The notes under the pieces: model-generated | Database searches by the model: none | What the model saw: the letters and a program-made list of their open reading frames with translations, nothing else | Told to the model about the DNA's origin: nothing | Shown: piece after piece, positions 32,541-40,900 of the stretch | How the letters are laid out: each line of letters starts with the position of its first letter | How positions within the stretch are numbered: the first letter of the stretch is position 1 | Assembly: GCA_016871335.1 (NCBI GenBank) | Contig: VFZF01000007.1 | Span: 62,001-126,000 of the forward strand | Direction: 5' to 3' | Source: Acidimicrobiia bacterium | GTDB lineage: Bacteria; Acidobacteriota; Vicinamibacteria; Vicinamibacterales; SCN-69-37 | Length of the DNA stretch: 64,000 bases | Program-made: the position numbers and the translations under genes

Positions 32541-33965
32541 ATGGCAGACGCGGCGCCGGGCAAGCCCCCCAGACAATTTGATCGCTCGATCGTGGATGGC
32601 CCGCTGCGGACCGCCATCTGGAAGCTCGCATGGCCCACGATGCTGCAGAGTGCGATTGGCGGGCTGCAGGGCGTGGTGGACCATGCGATGGTAGGGCACT
32701 ACGTCGGTCTCGAAGCCAATGCGGCGATCGGCGTCAGTATTCAGATCTTCATCCTCGTCATCGTCTTTATCGCCTCCGTGTTTTCCGGAATGGGCGTGCT
32801 GGTCGCACGGTTTGCCGGCGCCAACGACAGCGAGGCCGTGAACAGGACCGTGTGGCAGGCGTTCATGGTGGCGCTGGTCATGTCGGTCGGATTGCTCGCG
32901 CCGATCGGGTGGGTGCTCGCGCCCTGGCTGCTGACGCTCGTGAACGCGGCGCCCGGTGTGCAGACCGAGGCTCTGCCCTACCTGCGCATCATGTTTGCGA
33001 CCAATATCGGCATGATGATGTTCTTCATGCTCAGCGGTGCGCTGCGCGCGGCCGGCGACGCGCAGACGCCGCTGCGCATGGGCGTGGCGATGACGGTGAT
33101 GAATGTGCTGTTCAACATCGTGCTGATCGGCGGCCTCGGCCCTGTGCCTGCCATGGGCACCACCGGCGCAGCCATCGGCACGGCACTCGCGAGCATGCTC
33201 GCCAGCGGCACGATCCTGTGGATGTTGTTCACAGGACGCCTCGTCGTCCGGTTCCAGAAGTTCGGACGTTCGATGTCCCTCAAGCCCGACTGGACGATCA
33301 TCCGCGAGTTGTTCCGCTTCGGGCTGCCAACCGGCGTCCAGGGCATCGCGATGAACGTGGCCGGCGTGATGATGCTCGGCTTCATTGGATCACTCGAACA
33401 CAGCGCCGAGGCCCAGGCTGCCTACGCTGTGGGTTACACGGAGCTCTTTTCGCTGATCACCTGGACGTCGGTCGGACTCATGGGCGCGACCGCTGCGGTC
33501 ACGGGCCAGAATCTCGGCGCCGGCAAACCTGATCGCGCGTCGGACACACCACGTGAGGCCTCGCGGATTGGGTTGGGCGCGGCCGCCGGCGTCGGGTTCC
33601 TGTTTGTGGCATTCCCCGGTGCCATGCTCAGCGTGTTCGCACTAAACGAAGGCATCGGCGGGGCGCTGGGCCGTCAACTGCTGGCGTTCCTCGCGGTCTC
33701 CGGATTCTTCGTCACCGTGGCCCTCACCTACACCGGCGGTCTGCAGGGCACAGGCGACACCAAAAGTCCGCTCTACATCTCGATCGTTTCCCAGGTCATC
33801 GTCCCCATAGGCGTGTGCACGATCGCCGGTGCCACCGTGGGCCTCGAAGCCTGGCACATCTGGACGGCCATTGTCCTCGGCCATTTCACCCGGGCGGCCC
33901 TCAGCGTCTGGCGGTTCGGACAGGGGAAGTGGCGGGCGGTCCAAATCCGCGTTCCCGGCGTCTGA
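32541..33965 (+). CDS. MATE family multidrug/metabolite efflux protein
   Basis: The 474-residue protein has 12 helices in two MatE halves. The first begins IWKLAWPTMLQSAIGGLQGVVDHAMVGHYVG and the second IIRELFRFGLPTGVQGIAMNVAGVMMLGFIG. Landmarks include GALRAAGDAQTPLRMG and GGLQGTGDTKSPLYIS, the paired turns of the fold. It exports cationic compounds or drugs using Na+ or H+. The chosen ATG follows a possible TACCAT box by 12 bases. The long frame upstream is the shadow of rsmE. Confidence 0.93.
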   Translation: MADAAPGKPPRQFDRSIVDGPLRTAIWKLAWPTMLQSAIGGLQGVVDHAMVGHYVGLEANAAIGVSIQIFILVIVFIASVFSGMGVLVARFAGANDSEAVNRTVWQAFMVALVMSVGLLAPIGWVLAPWLLTLVNAAPGVQTEALPYLRIMFATNIGMMMFFMLSGALRAAGDAQTPLRMGVAMTVMNVLFNIVLIGGLGPVPAMGTTGAAIGTALASMLASGTILWMLFTGRLVVRFQKFGRSMSLKPDWTIIRELFRFGLPTGVQGIAMNVAGVMMLGFIGSLEHSAEAQAAYAVGYTELFSLITWTSVGLMGATAAVTGQNLGAGKPDRASDTPREASRIGLGAAAGVGFLFVAFPGAMLSVFALNEGIGGALGRQLLAFLAVSGFFVTVALTYTGGLQGTGDTKSPLYISIVSQVIVPIGVCTIAGATVGLEAWHIWTAIVLGHFTRAALSVWRFGQGKWRAVQIRVPGV

Positions 33966-33974
33966 ACACCTGTC

Positions 33975-34880
33975 ATGACAACCAGACGATCGAACACGCT
34001 GCGCGTTGTGGGGCTTGCCCTGCTGTCAGCGGTGCCGCTTGAGGCTTCGAAGCAGCCGACGCTTGAGGAGATTCTCGGTCGGGCGGCGGAGTATCACACC
34101 ACCTATGCACAGCGGCTGTCAGGCGTCACGCTGAACGAGGAAGCACAGGTGCTGGATGTCACGGGCGGCAGGACGCGCGGAGTCATCCGAATCAGTTCGG
34201 ATGTGGTGTTTGTGAACCTGCAGGGACAGGTGGCCGCGCTGCGTGATCCGTTCGCGGTGGATACACAGGCCCTTCGGCCACGGACACCGAGAATCACGGC
34301 GCTGATCGCCGCGCCGGCGACGCCCACCTCTCAGGACTGGGACCTGGTGGCGAGTTACCCTGCGCAGGGATCAATTCACTTCATCCTCGATCTACAGGTC
34401 AAGGTGAACGAGCCGACGACGGCGCTGCAGTTCATCTCGCCCACGTATCAGCCGTCGATGAAGTACCGGCTTGATGGCCGGAAGACGATCAACGACGTGG
34501 AGACGGTCGGCGTACGATTCGAGGAACCGACCGGGCAAGATCAGTTTCACGTCCTTGGCACGCGCAGCAACGCGAGAGCAACGGGGCGGTTCTGGATCGA
34601 TTCGCTCACCGGAGCCATTCACCAGACGGAATTGTGGGTCGACTCCAAACTGGAGAACGCCGTCGTGTCGGTGAAGTGCGCCAGGCATGCCACGCTTGGT
34701 CTCCTGCTCCCGACCGAGATGACTGAGACCTACGAGGAACGTGAAGGCGGCGGAGCGCCAAGGCAAATGGGACGCGGTGCCGATCCCCGCGGCAGCGTGC
34801 CGAGCCGCGTCTCAGTACAGTCGCGATCGATCTATTCCGGCGCGACGTATTCGCCCATCGATCTCACGAAACTGCGCTGA
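33975..34880 (+). CDS. Secreted protein of unknown function
   Basis: The 301-residue protein starts with a signal peptide (RVVGLALLSAVPLEA). The N-terminal part has a helical start (LEEILGRAAEYHTTYAQRL). A beta-rich body follows, with FVNLQGQVAALRDPFAVD, ARATGRFWIDSLTGAIHQTELWVDSKLENAVVSVKC and LLPTEMTETYE. This outline resembles proteins of lipoprotein-carrier type (LolA/outer membrane sorting), but I cannot confirm it. The gene follows the MATE gene by 9 bases and is convergent with the next gene by 3 bases. Confidence 0.78.
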   Translation: MTTRRSNTLRVVGLALLSAVPLEASKQPTLEEILGRAAEYHTTYAQRLSGVTLNEEAQVLDVTGGRTRGVIRISSDVVFVNLQGQVAALRDPFAVDTQALRPRTPRITALIAAPATPTSQDWDLVASYPAQGSIHFILDLQVKVNEPTTALQFISPTYQPSMKYRLDGRKTINDVETVGVRFEEPTGQDQFHVLGTRSNARATGRFWIDSLTGAIHQTELWVDSKLENAVVSVKCARHATLGLLLPTEMTETYEEREGGGAPRQMGRGADPRGSVPSRVSVQSRSIYSGATYSPIDLTKLR

Positions 34881-34883
34881 GCA

Positions 34884-35702
34884 TCAACCGGCGCAGGGGC
34901 CCAGCACGCGAAGGCGCTCGACCGGCGCGTTGCCCGATTGCTCGCGAATGACGTAGTCAACGTGCTCCCATCCGTGTTCATCGGTGACAATGAACGCCCG
35001 GCCATCGATTGTGACGACGCCGAGAGGGTGGACGGACATTGATGTCTTGATTCCGTCGCCGGCATCCGGCTCGAGAGAACGCTCGACTGCGTGAACGTCG
35101 CCGGACACCGGAAGCACGAGCCACGCCTCGAGTCTCCACAGCCGCATCTGATCGCCTGGGGGAAACACGTCGACCTCCACCCGCACCACGGAAGCACCGC
35201 GCGACTCGTCCGCAGTCATCCAGGCTTTCACGACCTGGGTCGACCCGGTGGGCACTGAGGCACGATCGAGTTCGCGGCGCAGCCAGTCGTCAACGCGGGT
35301 GAAGGCGTTCCTCGGCGTCACACCAGCGCCTCGTTCAAGGAGTGGCACGACACGCACAGGGCCACGATGCAGAAGCCCAAAGGCCGCATGCACGTCTTTG
35401 GATGACTGTTTGCCGGCCACGGCGTACGCCTCGCGCACGGGCATCAGTGGTCCGACCAGATCGCCGCAGAATGTCGTCGGCACCGGCGCACCTGACTCGA
35501 CCGCCCTCGAGACCACGGACTGAAAAGGATGGAAGGTCCAGGGTCCCGGCGAACCGGGCAGAACGCTCTCACGCCACTGCCCGTCGCGGTACTCCGCAAA
35601 GGGAAACGCGTATCCCACCTGCAGAAACGCCCCCAGCGTGGGCGCCGAGGAGCCGGTAAGAACGACGAGCGCTGTGGCAACTGTTACACCAAGACGTGAC
35701 AC
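34884..35702 (-). CDS. Secreted protein of unknown function
   Basis: The 272-residue protein has a signal peptide (MSRLGVTVATALVVLTGSSAPTLGA). Landmarks are VGYAFPFAEYRDGQWRESVLPGSPGPWTFHPF, AWMTADESRGASVVRVEVDVFPPGDQMRLWRLEAWLVLP and a late VTDEHGWEHVDYVI. No family is recognised. GTG at 35702 has GGAGG about 8 bases upstream. Two cysteines (CGDL and the final CAG) could form a disulfide. Confidence 0.72.
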   Translation of the reverse strand: MSRLGVTVATALVVLTGSSAPTLGAFLQVGYAFPFAEYRDGQWRESVLPGSPGPWTFHPFQSVVSRAVESGAPVPTTFCGDLVGPLMPVREAYAVAGKQSSKDVHAAFGLLHRGPVRVVPLLERGAGVTPRNAFTRVDDWLRRELDRASVPTGSTQVVKAWMTADESRGASVVRVEVDVFPPGDQMRLWRLEAWLVLPVSGDVHAVERSLEPDAGDGIKTSMSVHPLGVVTIDGRAFIVTDEHGWEHVDYVIREQSGNAPVERLRVLGPCAG

Positions 35703-35736
35703 AACACGCCTCCACCGGGGGACTATGCAATCCCCG

Positions 35737-35770
35737 CGCCCATCCGCCCAGCCACCCAGCCGCCCATCAG
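35737..35770. repeat. CGCCCATCCGCCCAGCC-word tract
   Basis: Near-tandem CGCCCATC/CACCCAGC words lie in the divergent region before the glycosyltransferase gene. The rest of this 209-base gap shows no gene. Confidence 0.6.
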
Positions 35771-35897
35771 ACCAAGGCAGGCCGTTGCGCCCGGCGGGAG
35801 TAATCAGCCGCAGTGACTCACAGCGGCGAATCCAGACTGTAAATAGCCGAATAAAGACAACTTAGCAGGCACCATAGACACCAGTATCAGCATGCGA

Positions 35898-35903
35898 TAG
35901 CCT
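35898..35903 (+). promoter_or_regulatory. -10 box TAGCCT of the glycosyltransferase gene
   Basis: The box lies 8 bases before the GTG at 35912; no Shine-Dalgarno is present. Confidence 0.5.
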
Positions 35904-35911
35904 CCGGCGGC

Positions 35912-37732
35912 GTGAGGTCTGCTGATCGACTGAGTTCAGGAATCCTGCTTGCCGCCGTGTGCTGGGTGGTGTTGTTCTGGCGGCTCGGCCATACGGGGCT
36001 CATCGGTGACGAAGCCCACTACGCCAGGCTGACTCTGGATATGGCCGCGGCCGGCGACTGGCTGGTCCCCCGACTCGGCGACCAGGCATTCATCGACAAA
36101 CCGGTGTTCTTTCATTGGGTGCAGGGCCTGCTGAAAGCCGTGGTGCCCCGGCAGGAGTTGGCCGCACGCCTCCCGAGTGCGCTGGCAGCCGTTGCGCTCT
36201 TCGGCTTGATCGGCTGGTTTGCCGCTCGAAGTGGCAACCCGCAGACCGGCCGTGGGGCCTGGTTGATGTTGGCAACGCTGCCTGCCACATTCATGCTGGG
36301 CCGGACCGGCTACATGGACATGCTCTTCACCGTTCTGCTGTTTGGGACGGTGGTGTGCTGCACGAGGACACTCCTCACGCCGTCGCGCCGGATGCAGACG
36401 GCGGCCGTCGTCTTCCTCGCCCTGGCTGTGCTGACGAAGGGGCCAACGGCGGCAGCTCTGGTGGCCGTGTGGCTCGGGGTCATGTGGCTGGCCCGAGGCG
36501 CCTCCCGTCAGGCGATGGCCGGACTGCGCATGGGCACTGTCGCCATGGGCGTTGCCGCGCTGGCGACACCGTGGTTTCTCTGGATGTACTTCCACTACGG
36601 CGACGCATTCGTGCAGGGGTACTTCGGCCTGGGCCATGCTGGATACCTGGCACCGCGCGCCTCGGCAAGTTCCTCGGACTGGACGTTCTACGCCCGGATG
36701 TTCATGACCAGCTTCTTCCCATGGAGTTTCGTCGCGGTGGGGTATGGCGTCGACACCCTTCGCCGCTGGCGGCGCGGCACCCCGGTGGACCCACTCGACG
36801 TGGCGATGTGGCTGTGGATCGCCGTGGTGTTACTCGTCTTCACGATGGTGCCATTCCGTGTCGATCGCTACATCTACCCCGCAGCGCCGGCGTGTTGCGT
36901 CCTCGCGGTCCGGGGGTGGTGGCTGGCCTCAGCCGACGTCCGGTGGCGCGAGTTCGCTGCGACGCGCGCAGCCGTGGCGCTGATTGCGGTTGCCTATGCC
37001 GGCCTGGGGGCCACCTTGTGGTGGTCGCTCCCGCGACTGGGTCTCGCACTGCCGACCGTGGTGTGGTGGCTGCCGGCCGTCATCGTGAGCGGGGGACTGG
37101 CGATTGCCGCAGGTGTGGTGCGATCACGAGACGGACTTCCGCGACTGGCCGGATGGCCGGTCATGACATTGCTGGCGATCTACGCGGCGGTGGCGTATGC
37201 GGGGTTGCCTCTGCTACGCACCGGACTTCCGATCGCTGACGTCGGCCGTTTCATTGCGAAACAAACGGTCGAACCTGAGCCGGTGGCCATCCTCGGACTC
37301 GATCGCTGGGAGGAAGGTTTGGGCTACTATCTGCGTCGCTCACCCCAGCGACTGCAAGACACCGTGGAAGCCCAGAGCTTCGCGCAGACCCCGGGGCCGC
37401 GGTGGATCGTAACCCGGCGCAAGCACATGGAAACGGCCGCGCCAGGCGGGTGCCTGGCGATGACCGTGCCTGCGATTGTGGGAACCACGGGCCGTGGTAT
37501 CAGGACGCAGGTGTGGGACGACATCCTGGTGATCCGGTTTGGCACCAGCACCAGCTACGTCGAGTCCGGAGTTGAGACGACGCTGGCACGGGATGCCGAG
37601 GAACGCCAGCCGCGGCGAAGATCGGCAGATCGATCCACGAATAGTCCGGCCCCCACCACGATCGCGTCGAGCATCACCTCACGAGCATACGAGAGGCCGG
37701 CCGATCATGCCGACCAATTCTGTCGTGATTGA
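35912..37732 (+). CDS. GT39-type (ArnT/Pmt-like) membrane glycosyltransferase
   Basis: The 606-residue protein has about 11 helices. The first loop holds the catalytic acid in GLIGDEAHYARL and the second the FIDKPVFFHWVQ segment. GRTGYMDMLFTVL and FFPWSF follow the ArnT/dolichyl-phosphate-mannose-transferase pattern. It moves a sugar from a polyprenyl phosphate carrier to lipid or protein on the outer face of the inner membrane. The natural end is probably near VWDDILVIRFGTSTS. The last 55 residues (TLARDAEERQPRRRSADRS...) read antisense through a decayed FAD-enzyme fragment, so the C-terminus looks extended by a deletion. Confidence 0.88.
   Translation: MRSADRLSSGILLAAVCWVVLFWRLGHTGLIGDEAHYARLTLDMAAAGDWLVPRLGDQAFIDKPVFFHWVQGLLKAVVPRQELAARLPSALAAVALFGLIGWFAARSGNPQTGRGAWLMLATLPATFMLGRTGYMDMLFTVLLFGTVVCCTRTLLTPSRRMQTAAVVFLALAVLTKGPTAAALVAVWLGVMWLARGASRQAMAGLRMGTVAMGVAALATPWFLWMYFHYGDAFVQGYFGLGHAGYLAPRASASSSDWTFYARMFMTSFFPWSFVAVGYGVDTLRRWRRGTPVDPLDVAMWLWIAVVLLVFTMVPFRVDRYIYPAAPACCVLAVRGWWLASADVRWREFAATRAAVALIAVAYAGLGATLWWSLPRLGLALPTVVWWLPAVIVSGGLAIAAGVVRSRDGLPRLAGWPVMTLLAIYAAVAYAGLPLLRTGLPIADVGRFIAKQTVEPEPVAILGLDRWEEGLGYYLRRSPQRLQDTVEAQSFAQTPGPRWIVTRRKHMETAAPGGCLAMTVPAIVGTTGRGIRTQVWDDILVIRFGTSTSYVESGVETTLARDAEERQPRRRSADRSTNSPAPTTIASSITSRAYERPADHADQFCRD
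37555..37674 (-). pseudogene. N-terminal fragment resembling an FAD-dependent oxidoreductase
   Basis: The minus strand has a good start (GAGGTG just before ATG) and reads MLDAIVVGAGLFVDRSADLRRGW, like the Rossmann start MLDAIVVGAGPAG of FAD enzymes. It loses the pattern after the GAG and stops after 39 codons. It lies wholly inside the 3' end of the glycosyltransferase frame. Confidence 0.4.
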
Positions 37733-37778
37733 CGCTCTCATCCACGAGGCGCACACTGGCCGGAGGAGGCAGTCATGA
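37707..37778 (+). CDS. 23-codon ORF overlapping the next start (possible leader peptide)
   Basis: The product MPTNSVVIDALIHEAHTGRR plus three residues ends in a TGA that overlaps the ATG of the next gene (ATGA at 37775-37778). The Shine-Dalgarno of the next gene, GGAGGAGG, lies inside this ORF and is read as GRRR. Coupled translation is possible. It may equally be chance. Confidence 0.35.
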   Translation: MPTNSVVIDALIHEAHTGRRRQS

Positions 37779-38041
37779 GCTGCACGCAACACTTCCTCAA
37801 TCTGGAATGGCCCCGCCACAACTGGAAGCGTGAGGTCACCCACACGGAGTCGCTCTCCTTCAACGAAACGGACATGTGGGGGCGCCGGTACGGCGTCGAT
37901 CATGTGCTGTGCCACGCCCGCCTCGTCTGCCAGGATTGTGGCGCGGTGAAAGACGACGGCGATTGTGGGTGTGAGCCGGAAGAGGGCGCGAAGTGCCGTG
38001 CGCGCCTGGAACACCTCCAGAACACCGCGCCTGGCGCGTAG
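37775..38041 (+). CDS. Small cysteine-rich, probably zinc-binding protein
   Basis: The 88-residue protein has cysteines at C3, in HVLCHARLVCQDCG and in DCGCEPEEGAKC, with the CxxC (CQDC) and CGC spacing of a zinc ribbon. Trp and His residues in the N-terminal part (EWPRHNWKREVTHTES) may add ligands. The strong GGAGGAGG site 7-8 bases upstream sets the start. No family name is recognised. It could be a small regulatory or metal-handling protein. Confidence 0.7.
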   Translation: MSCTQHFLNLEWPRHNWKREVTHTESLSFNETDMWGRRYGVDHVLCHARLVCQDCGAVKDDGDCGCEPEEGAKCRARLEHLQNTAPGA

Positions 38042-38195
38042 TTACCTTTTCGTGAACGAATACGTCAGCACCCGCTGACCAGGGGCACCACTGATGGTGG
38101 CATCCACGCCACCGTCTGCGCGCTTCGTGCAGGTAATCGCGCGCGGAAAGTCGTGATCGGGATTTTCAAACGTCGCACTGTCTGCGGAGATCCCC
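38042..38195 (-). pseudogene. C-terminal fragment of a DUF6265-type protein
   Basis: The minus strand reads ADSATFENPDHDFPRAITCTKR, then VDATISGAPGQRVLTYSFTKR and a stop. The FENPxHDFP motif is the hallmark of DUF6265-type secreted proteins. The N-terminal two thirds are missing; upstream sequence belongs to another frame. Confidence 0.6.
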
Positions 38196-38382
38196 CATGG
38201 CGCTGCTTGTAGACGATGGCGAGCTTTGTCGTCGCCGCGCCGAGGCCGGTGTTGGACGTGATCGCGAAGTCACATCCGGTGTCCTGTCGCGTGGCCGTGT
38301 TCGTCTGGACGGCGTCACCGAAACAGGTCCGACCGGTCTGCACGACCGACACCTCGGCCCCATCAAGCGGCAGCGTTGTCAC
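38195..38382 (-). pseudogene. Unidentified exported-protein fragment fused to the DUF6265 scar
   Basis: The minus strand reads LDGAEVSVVQTGRTCFGDAV, then DTGCDFAITSNTGLGAATTKLAIVYK, and runs out of frame at about 38195. The two cysteines and Ser/Thr-rich strands suggest an exported beta protein. No start signal is present. Confidence 0.4.
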
Positions 38383-38426
38383 CAGCGACGCTGCATTGCC
38401 GCGAAGAATGCGACATGGAGGGCTTG

Positions 38427-38455
38427 GAGTGATTTCTTTTGAAAGAAATTCTCCC
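38427..38455. repeat. Inverted repeat related to the one at 23124
   Basis: GGAGTGATTTCTTT and AAAGAAATTCTCC pair around a TG centre with one bulge. The arms share the GGAG.TGATTTC / GAAAT..CTCC words of the hairpin at 23124-23167. It lies 44 bases past the stop of the minus-strand sulfatase-TPR gene. Confidence 0.5.
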
Positions 38456-38498
38456 AGTCCTCCACTGCTCGTTGTGGTCTATTCAGATCGCAACGCAA

Positions 38499-40811
38499 TC
38501 ACCGGGATTTTTTGCGCGCGAGGCTGGCTTCCAGAGCGAGGCCCTTGGCGAGTTCGCGCTCGGCGTCGGCGGGACGTCCCTGTTTCATCAGGACACTGCC
38601 GAGCACAAAGTGGCCAAGTGGCGATGTGTCGCCCGACGATTGGAGGGTCAGACCCTTCCGCGCCAGCGTCGCGGCGGCCTCCAGGTCCTTGCCTTCATCG
38701 AGGCGTGCTTTCGCCAGATAGAAGAACCCTTCCGCGAACTCGGTGTTGGTGTCGACCGCGCGCTGGTAGAACTCCGCCGCGTCGACGGTCCGGCCCTGCC
38801 GCGCTTTCAGCCGACCGAGGTTGAACAGCGCCTTGTACGCGGTCGGATGTTTTTCAATTTCAGTGCGATACGCCGCTTCCGCCCCTGCGTCGTCTTTGCG
38901 GACTTCCGCGATCAGGGCGAGGTTGTAGTGCGCCAGGCGCACGTCGGGTTTGAGCGCCAGTGCCTCGTTCAGCAATTGCTCGGATTGCGGAAGTTGTCCG
39001 CGCTGAAAGGCAATCACAGCGGTCGCCACCTTGGCCGATGCCAGCTTCGGTTCGATCGTCAGCGCCTGCGCAAACTCCGTTTCAGCGCGCGCGATGTCAC
39101 CGCGGTCGAGGTAAATCTCGCCGATCTGATACCGCACGTAGGCATTCTTGGGGTCCACCGTCACGTAGTGCTCATACCCCGCCAGCGCCGCTTCGTCCTG
39201 CCCGAGCCGGCGGTAGGCATTGGCCATGTTGATGATCGCGAGGTCGTAGTCGGGTTTGAGCGCGAGCGCCCGTTTGAACTGCGCGATCGCGTCGGTCCAT
39301 TTGGCCTGCTTGAAGTATTCGTTGCCGAGCATGAACCATGCATCGATGACGTTGGGGTCCTCGTCCACGACCTTGCGCAACATGGCCAGGACTGCGGCAC
39401 CGCCGTCGGCTTCCTTGGCGACGTCACGGGCCGTGGTCATGAGGTTGAACAATTCGATCTTGTCCTTGGGATCGGCGCGGCCCGAATCGGGTTCGGAGGA
39501 GGTCGCCACAAACGAGCCGACGTATCCCAATGCGGCCAGCCGCGCGCGCGTCTCCGGGTCCACATCGCCGGCCTTCGGGGCCTCCGGCGCTTCGGCGGCC
39601 ATCTGGCGTTTCCGATCGCGGAGCTGGCGCAACATGGCGTCGGCCACCGACCGGCGTTCGTCGAAGAGATTCGTCAACTCGCCGGGGTCCCGTTCGAGGT
39701 CGTACAACTCAGGCCGCGGCGCGTCGATCAGTTTGTAGCGGTCAGACCTGAGTGTGGTGAGTTCACTCCAGCCGTAGTGGTGCAGCGGATACATCGCTTC
39801 GCCGTAGCCGTCCACCGCGAGCTCGCGCACCTCACCTGACATCAGCGGCAGAAGGCTCACGCCTTCGATGGGCTGCGGGGGCGACGTACCCAGCAGGTCG
39901 AGCACGGTTGGCAGGATGTCGACGGTGCGCACCGGTTGGCTCACGCGGCGCGGTGTGAGTCCGCGGCCGGGCGCGTGCACAATCAGCGGCACCCGCATCG
40001 AGGTTTCGTAGACGAAGAACCCGTGGGTCTCCTCGCCGTGTTCTCCGAGGCCTTCGCCGTGGTCGGCGGTGACGATCACGATGGTGTTGTCGACGAGGCC
40101 GCGTTCTTCGAGAAACGCGAACACGCGTCCGACCTGGGCGTCGGTGAAGGCGATGGCGCCCCGATAGGGGTGGCCCTTGTAGTCGGACCGGTACGGTTCG
40201 GGGGAGATGTAGGGCGCGTGCGGGTCGTAGAGGTGCATCCAGGCAAAGAAGCGCTGATCAGCGACCGAGTCCATCCACTTGAGGGTCAGATCCACGACCT
40301 CGTTGCCGGGCCGGGTCACGCTGGCCAGGGACATCGCCTTGACGTTGGTCAGGTCAAAGTCGTCCTGGTAGGTGGCGAAGCCCTGGTCGAGTCCCCACTT
40401 GCTGTCGAGCACAAAGGCCCCGACGGCGGCGCCGGTCTGGTAGCCACGTTCGGCCAGGATCTCCGCAAGTGTCACTTGCTCGGGTCCGAGGAAGAAGCCG
40501 CCGTTGTCGCGGACCCCGTGTTTGGGCGGGAATTGGCCCGTCATGATGCTGCTGTGGGCCGGCAGCGTCAGGGGGGCGGTGGTCATCGCCTGCTCGAACA
40601 CCACGCCCTGGCTGGCCAGACGGTCGAGGTGGGGGGTCCGGACGGTGGTCGAGCCGTAGGCGCCGAGGTGGTCGGCCCGCAGGGTGTCCAGCGTAATCAG
40701 GACCACGTTCATTGGGGCAGGTGCCAAAGTACGGCCCGCCCACCACCATGCCGCGGTGCCGGCAAGCAGGACAGTCCCCAGGAGCGTGGCCACACGAAGA
40801 ACACGGTGCAT
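38499..40811 (-). CDS. Sulfatase-like alkaline-phosphatase-superfamily protein fused to TPR repeats
   Basis: The 770-residue protein has one N-terminal membrane anchor (VLRVATLLGTVLLAGTAAWWW). A sulfatase-fold domain spans about residues 35-420: NVVLITLDTLRADHLGAYG gives the metal-binding Asp residues and VTADHGEGLGEHG the second metal site. The nucleophile position reads APLTLPAHSSIMTG, so it has Thr where true sulfatases have the Cys/Ser of CxPxR. Nine or so TPR units follow (for example DAWFMLGNEYFKQAKWTDAIAQFKRAL). It is probably periplasmic and may be a phosphotransferase or phosphoesterase instead of a sulfatase. Confidence 0.9.
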   Translation of the reverse strand: MHRVLRVATLLGTVLLAGTAAWWWAGRTLAPAPMNVVLITLDTLRADHLGAYGSTTVRTPHLDRLASQGVVFEQAMTTAPLTLPAHSSIMTGQFPPKHGVRDNGGFFLGPEQVTLAEILAERGYQTGAAVGAFVLDSKWGLDQGFATYQDDFDLTNVKAMSLASVTRPGNEVVDLTLKWMDSVADQRFFAWMHLYDPHAPYISPEPYRSDYKGHPYRGAIAFTDAQVGRVFAFLEERGLVDNTIVIVTADHGEGLGEHGEETHGFFVYETSMRVPLIVHAPGRGLTPRRVSQPVRTVDILPTVLDLLGTSPPQPIEGVSLLPLMSGEVRELAVDGYGEAMYPLHHYGWSELTTLRSDRYKLIDAPRPELYDLERDPGELTNLFDERRSVADAMLRQLRDRKRQMAAEAPEAPKAGDVDPETRARLAALGYVGSFVATSSEPDSGRADPKDKIELFNLMTTARDVAKEADGGAAVLAMLRKVVDEDPNVIDAWFMLGNEYFKQAKWTDAIAQFKRALALKPDYDLAIINMANAYRRLGQDEAALAGYEHYVTVDPKNAYVRYQIGEIYLDRGDIARAETEFAQALTIEPKLASAKVATAVIAFQRGQLPQSEQLLNEALALKPDVRLAHYNLALIAEVRKDDAGAEAAYRTEIEKHPTAYKALFNLGRLKARQGRTVDAAEFYQRAVDTNTEFAEGFFYLAKARLDEGKDLEAAATLARKGLTLQSSGDTSPLGHFVLGSVLMKQGRPADAERELAKGLALEASLARKKSR

Positions 40812-40900
40812 GGGCCGAATGGTGACCTGCGCGGGGTCAATGGTCAATAGGTAGTGGTATAGTGCCCGGCACTCGTTAGTGACGCTCCTGTGAAAGGACC

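Noticed and set aside
37707-37778. Riboswitch or attenuator upstream of the Cys-rich gene
   Set aside because: There is no conserved aptamer pattern and no terminator/antiterminator pair; only the overlapping mini-ORF is supportable.
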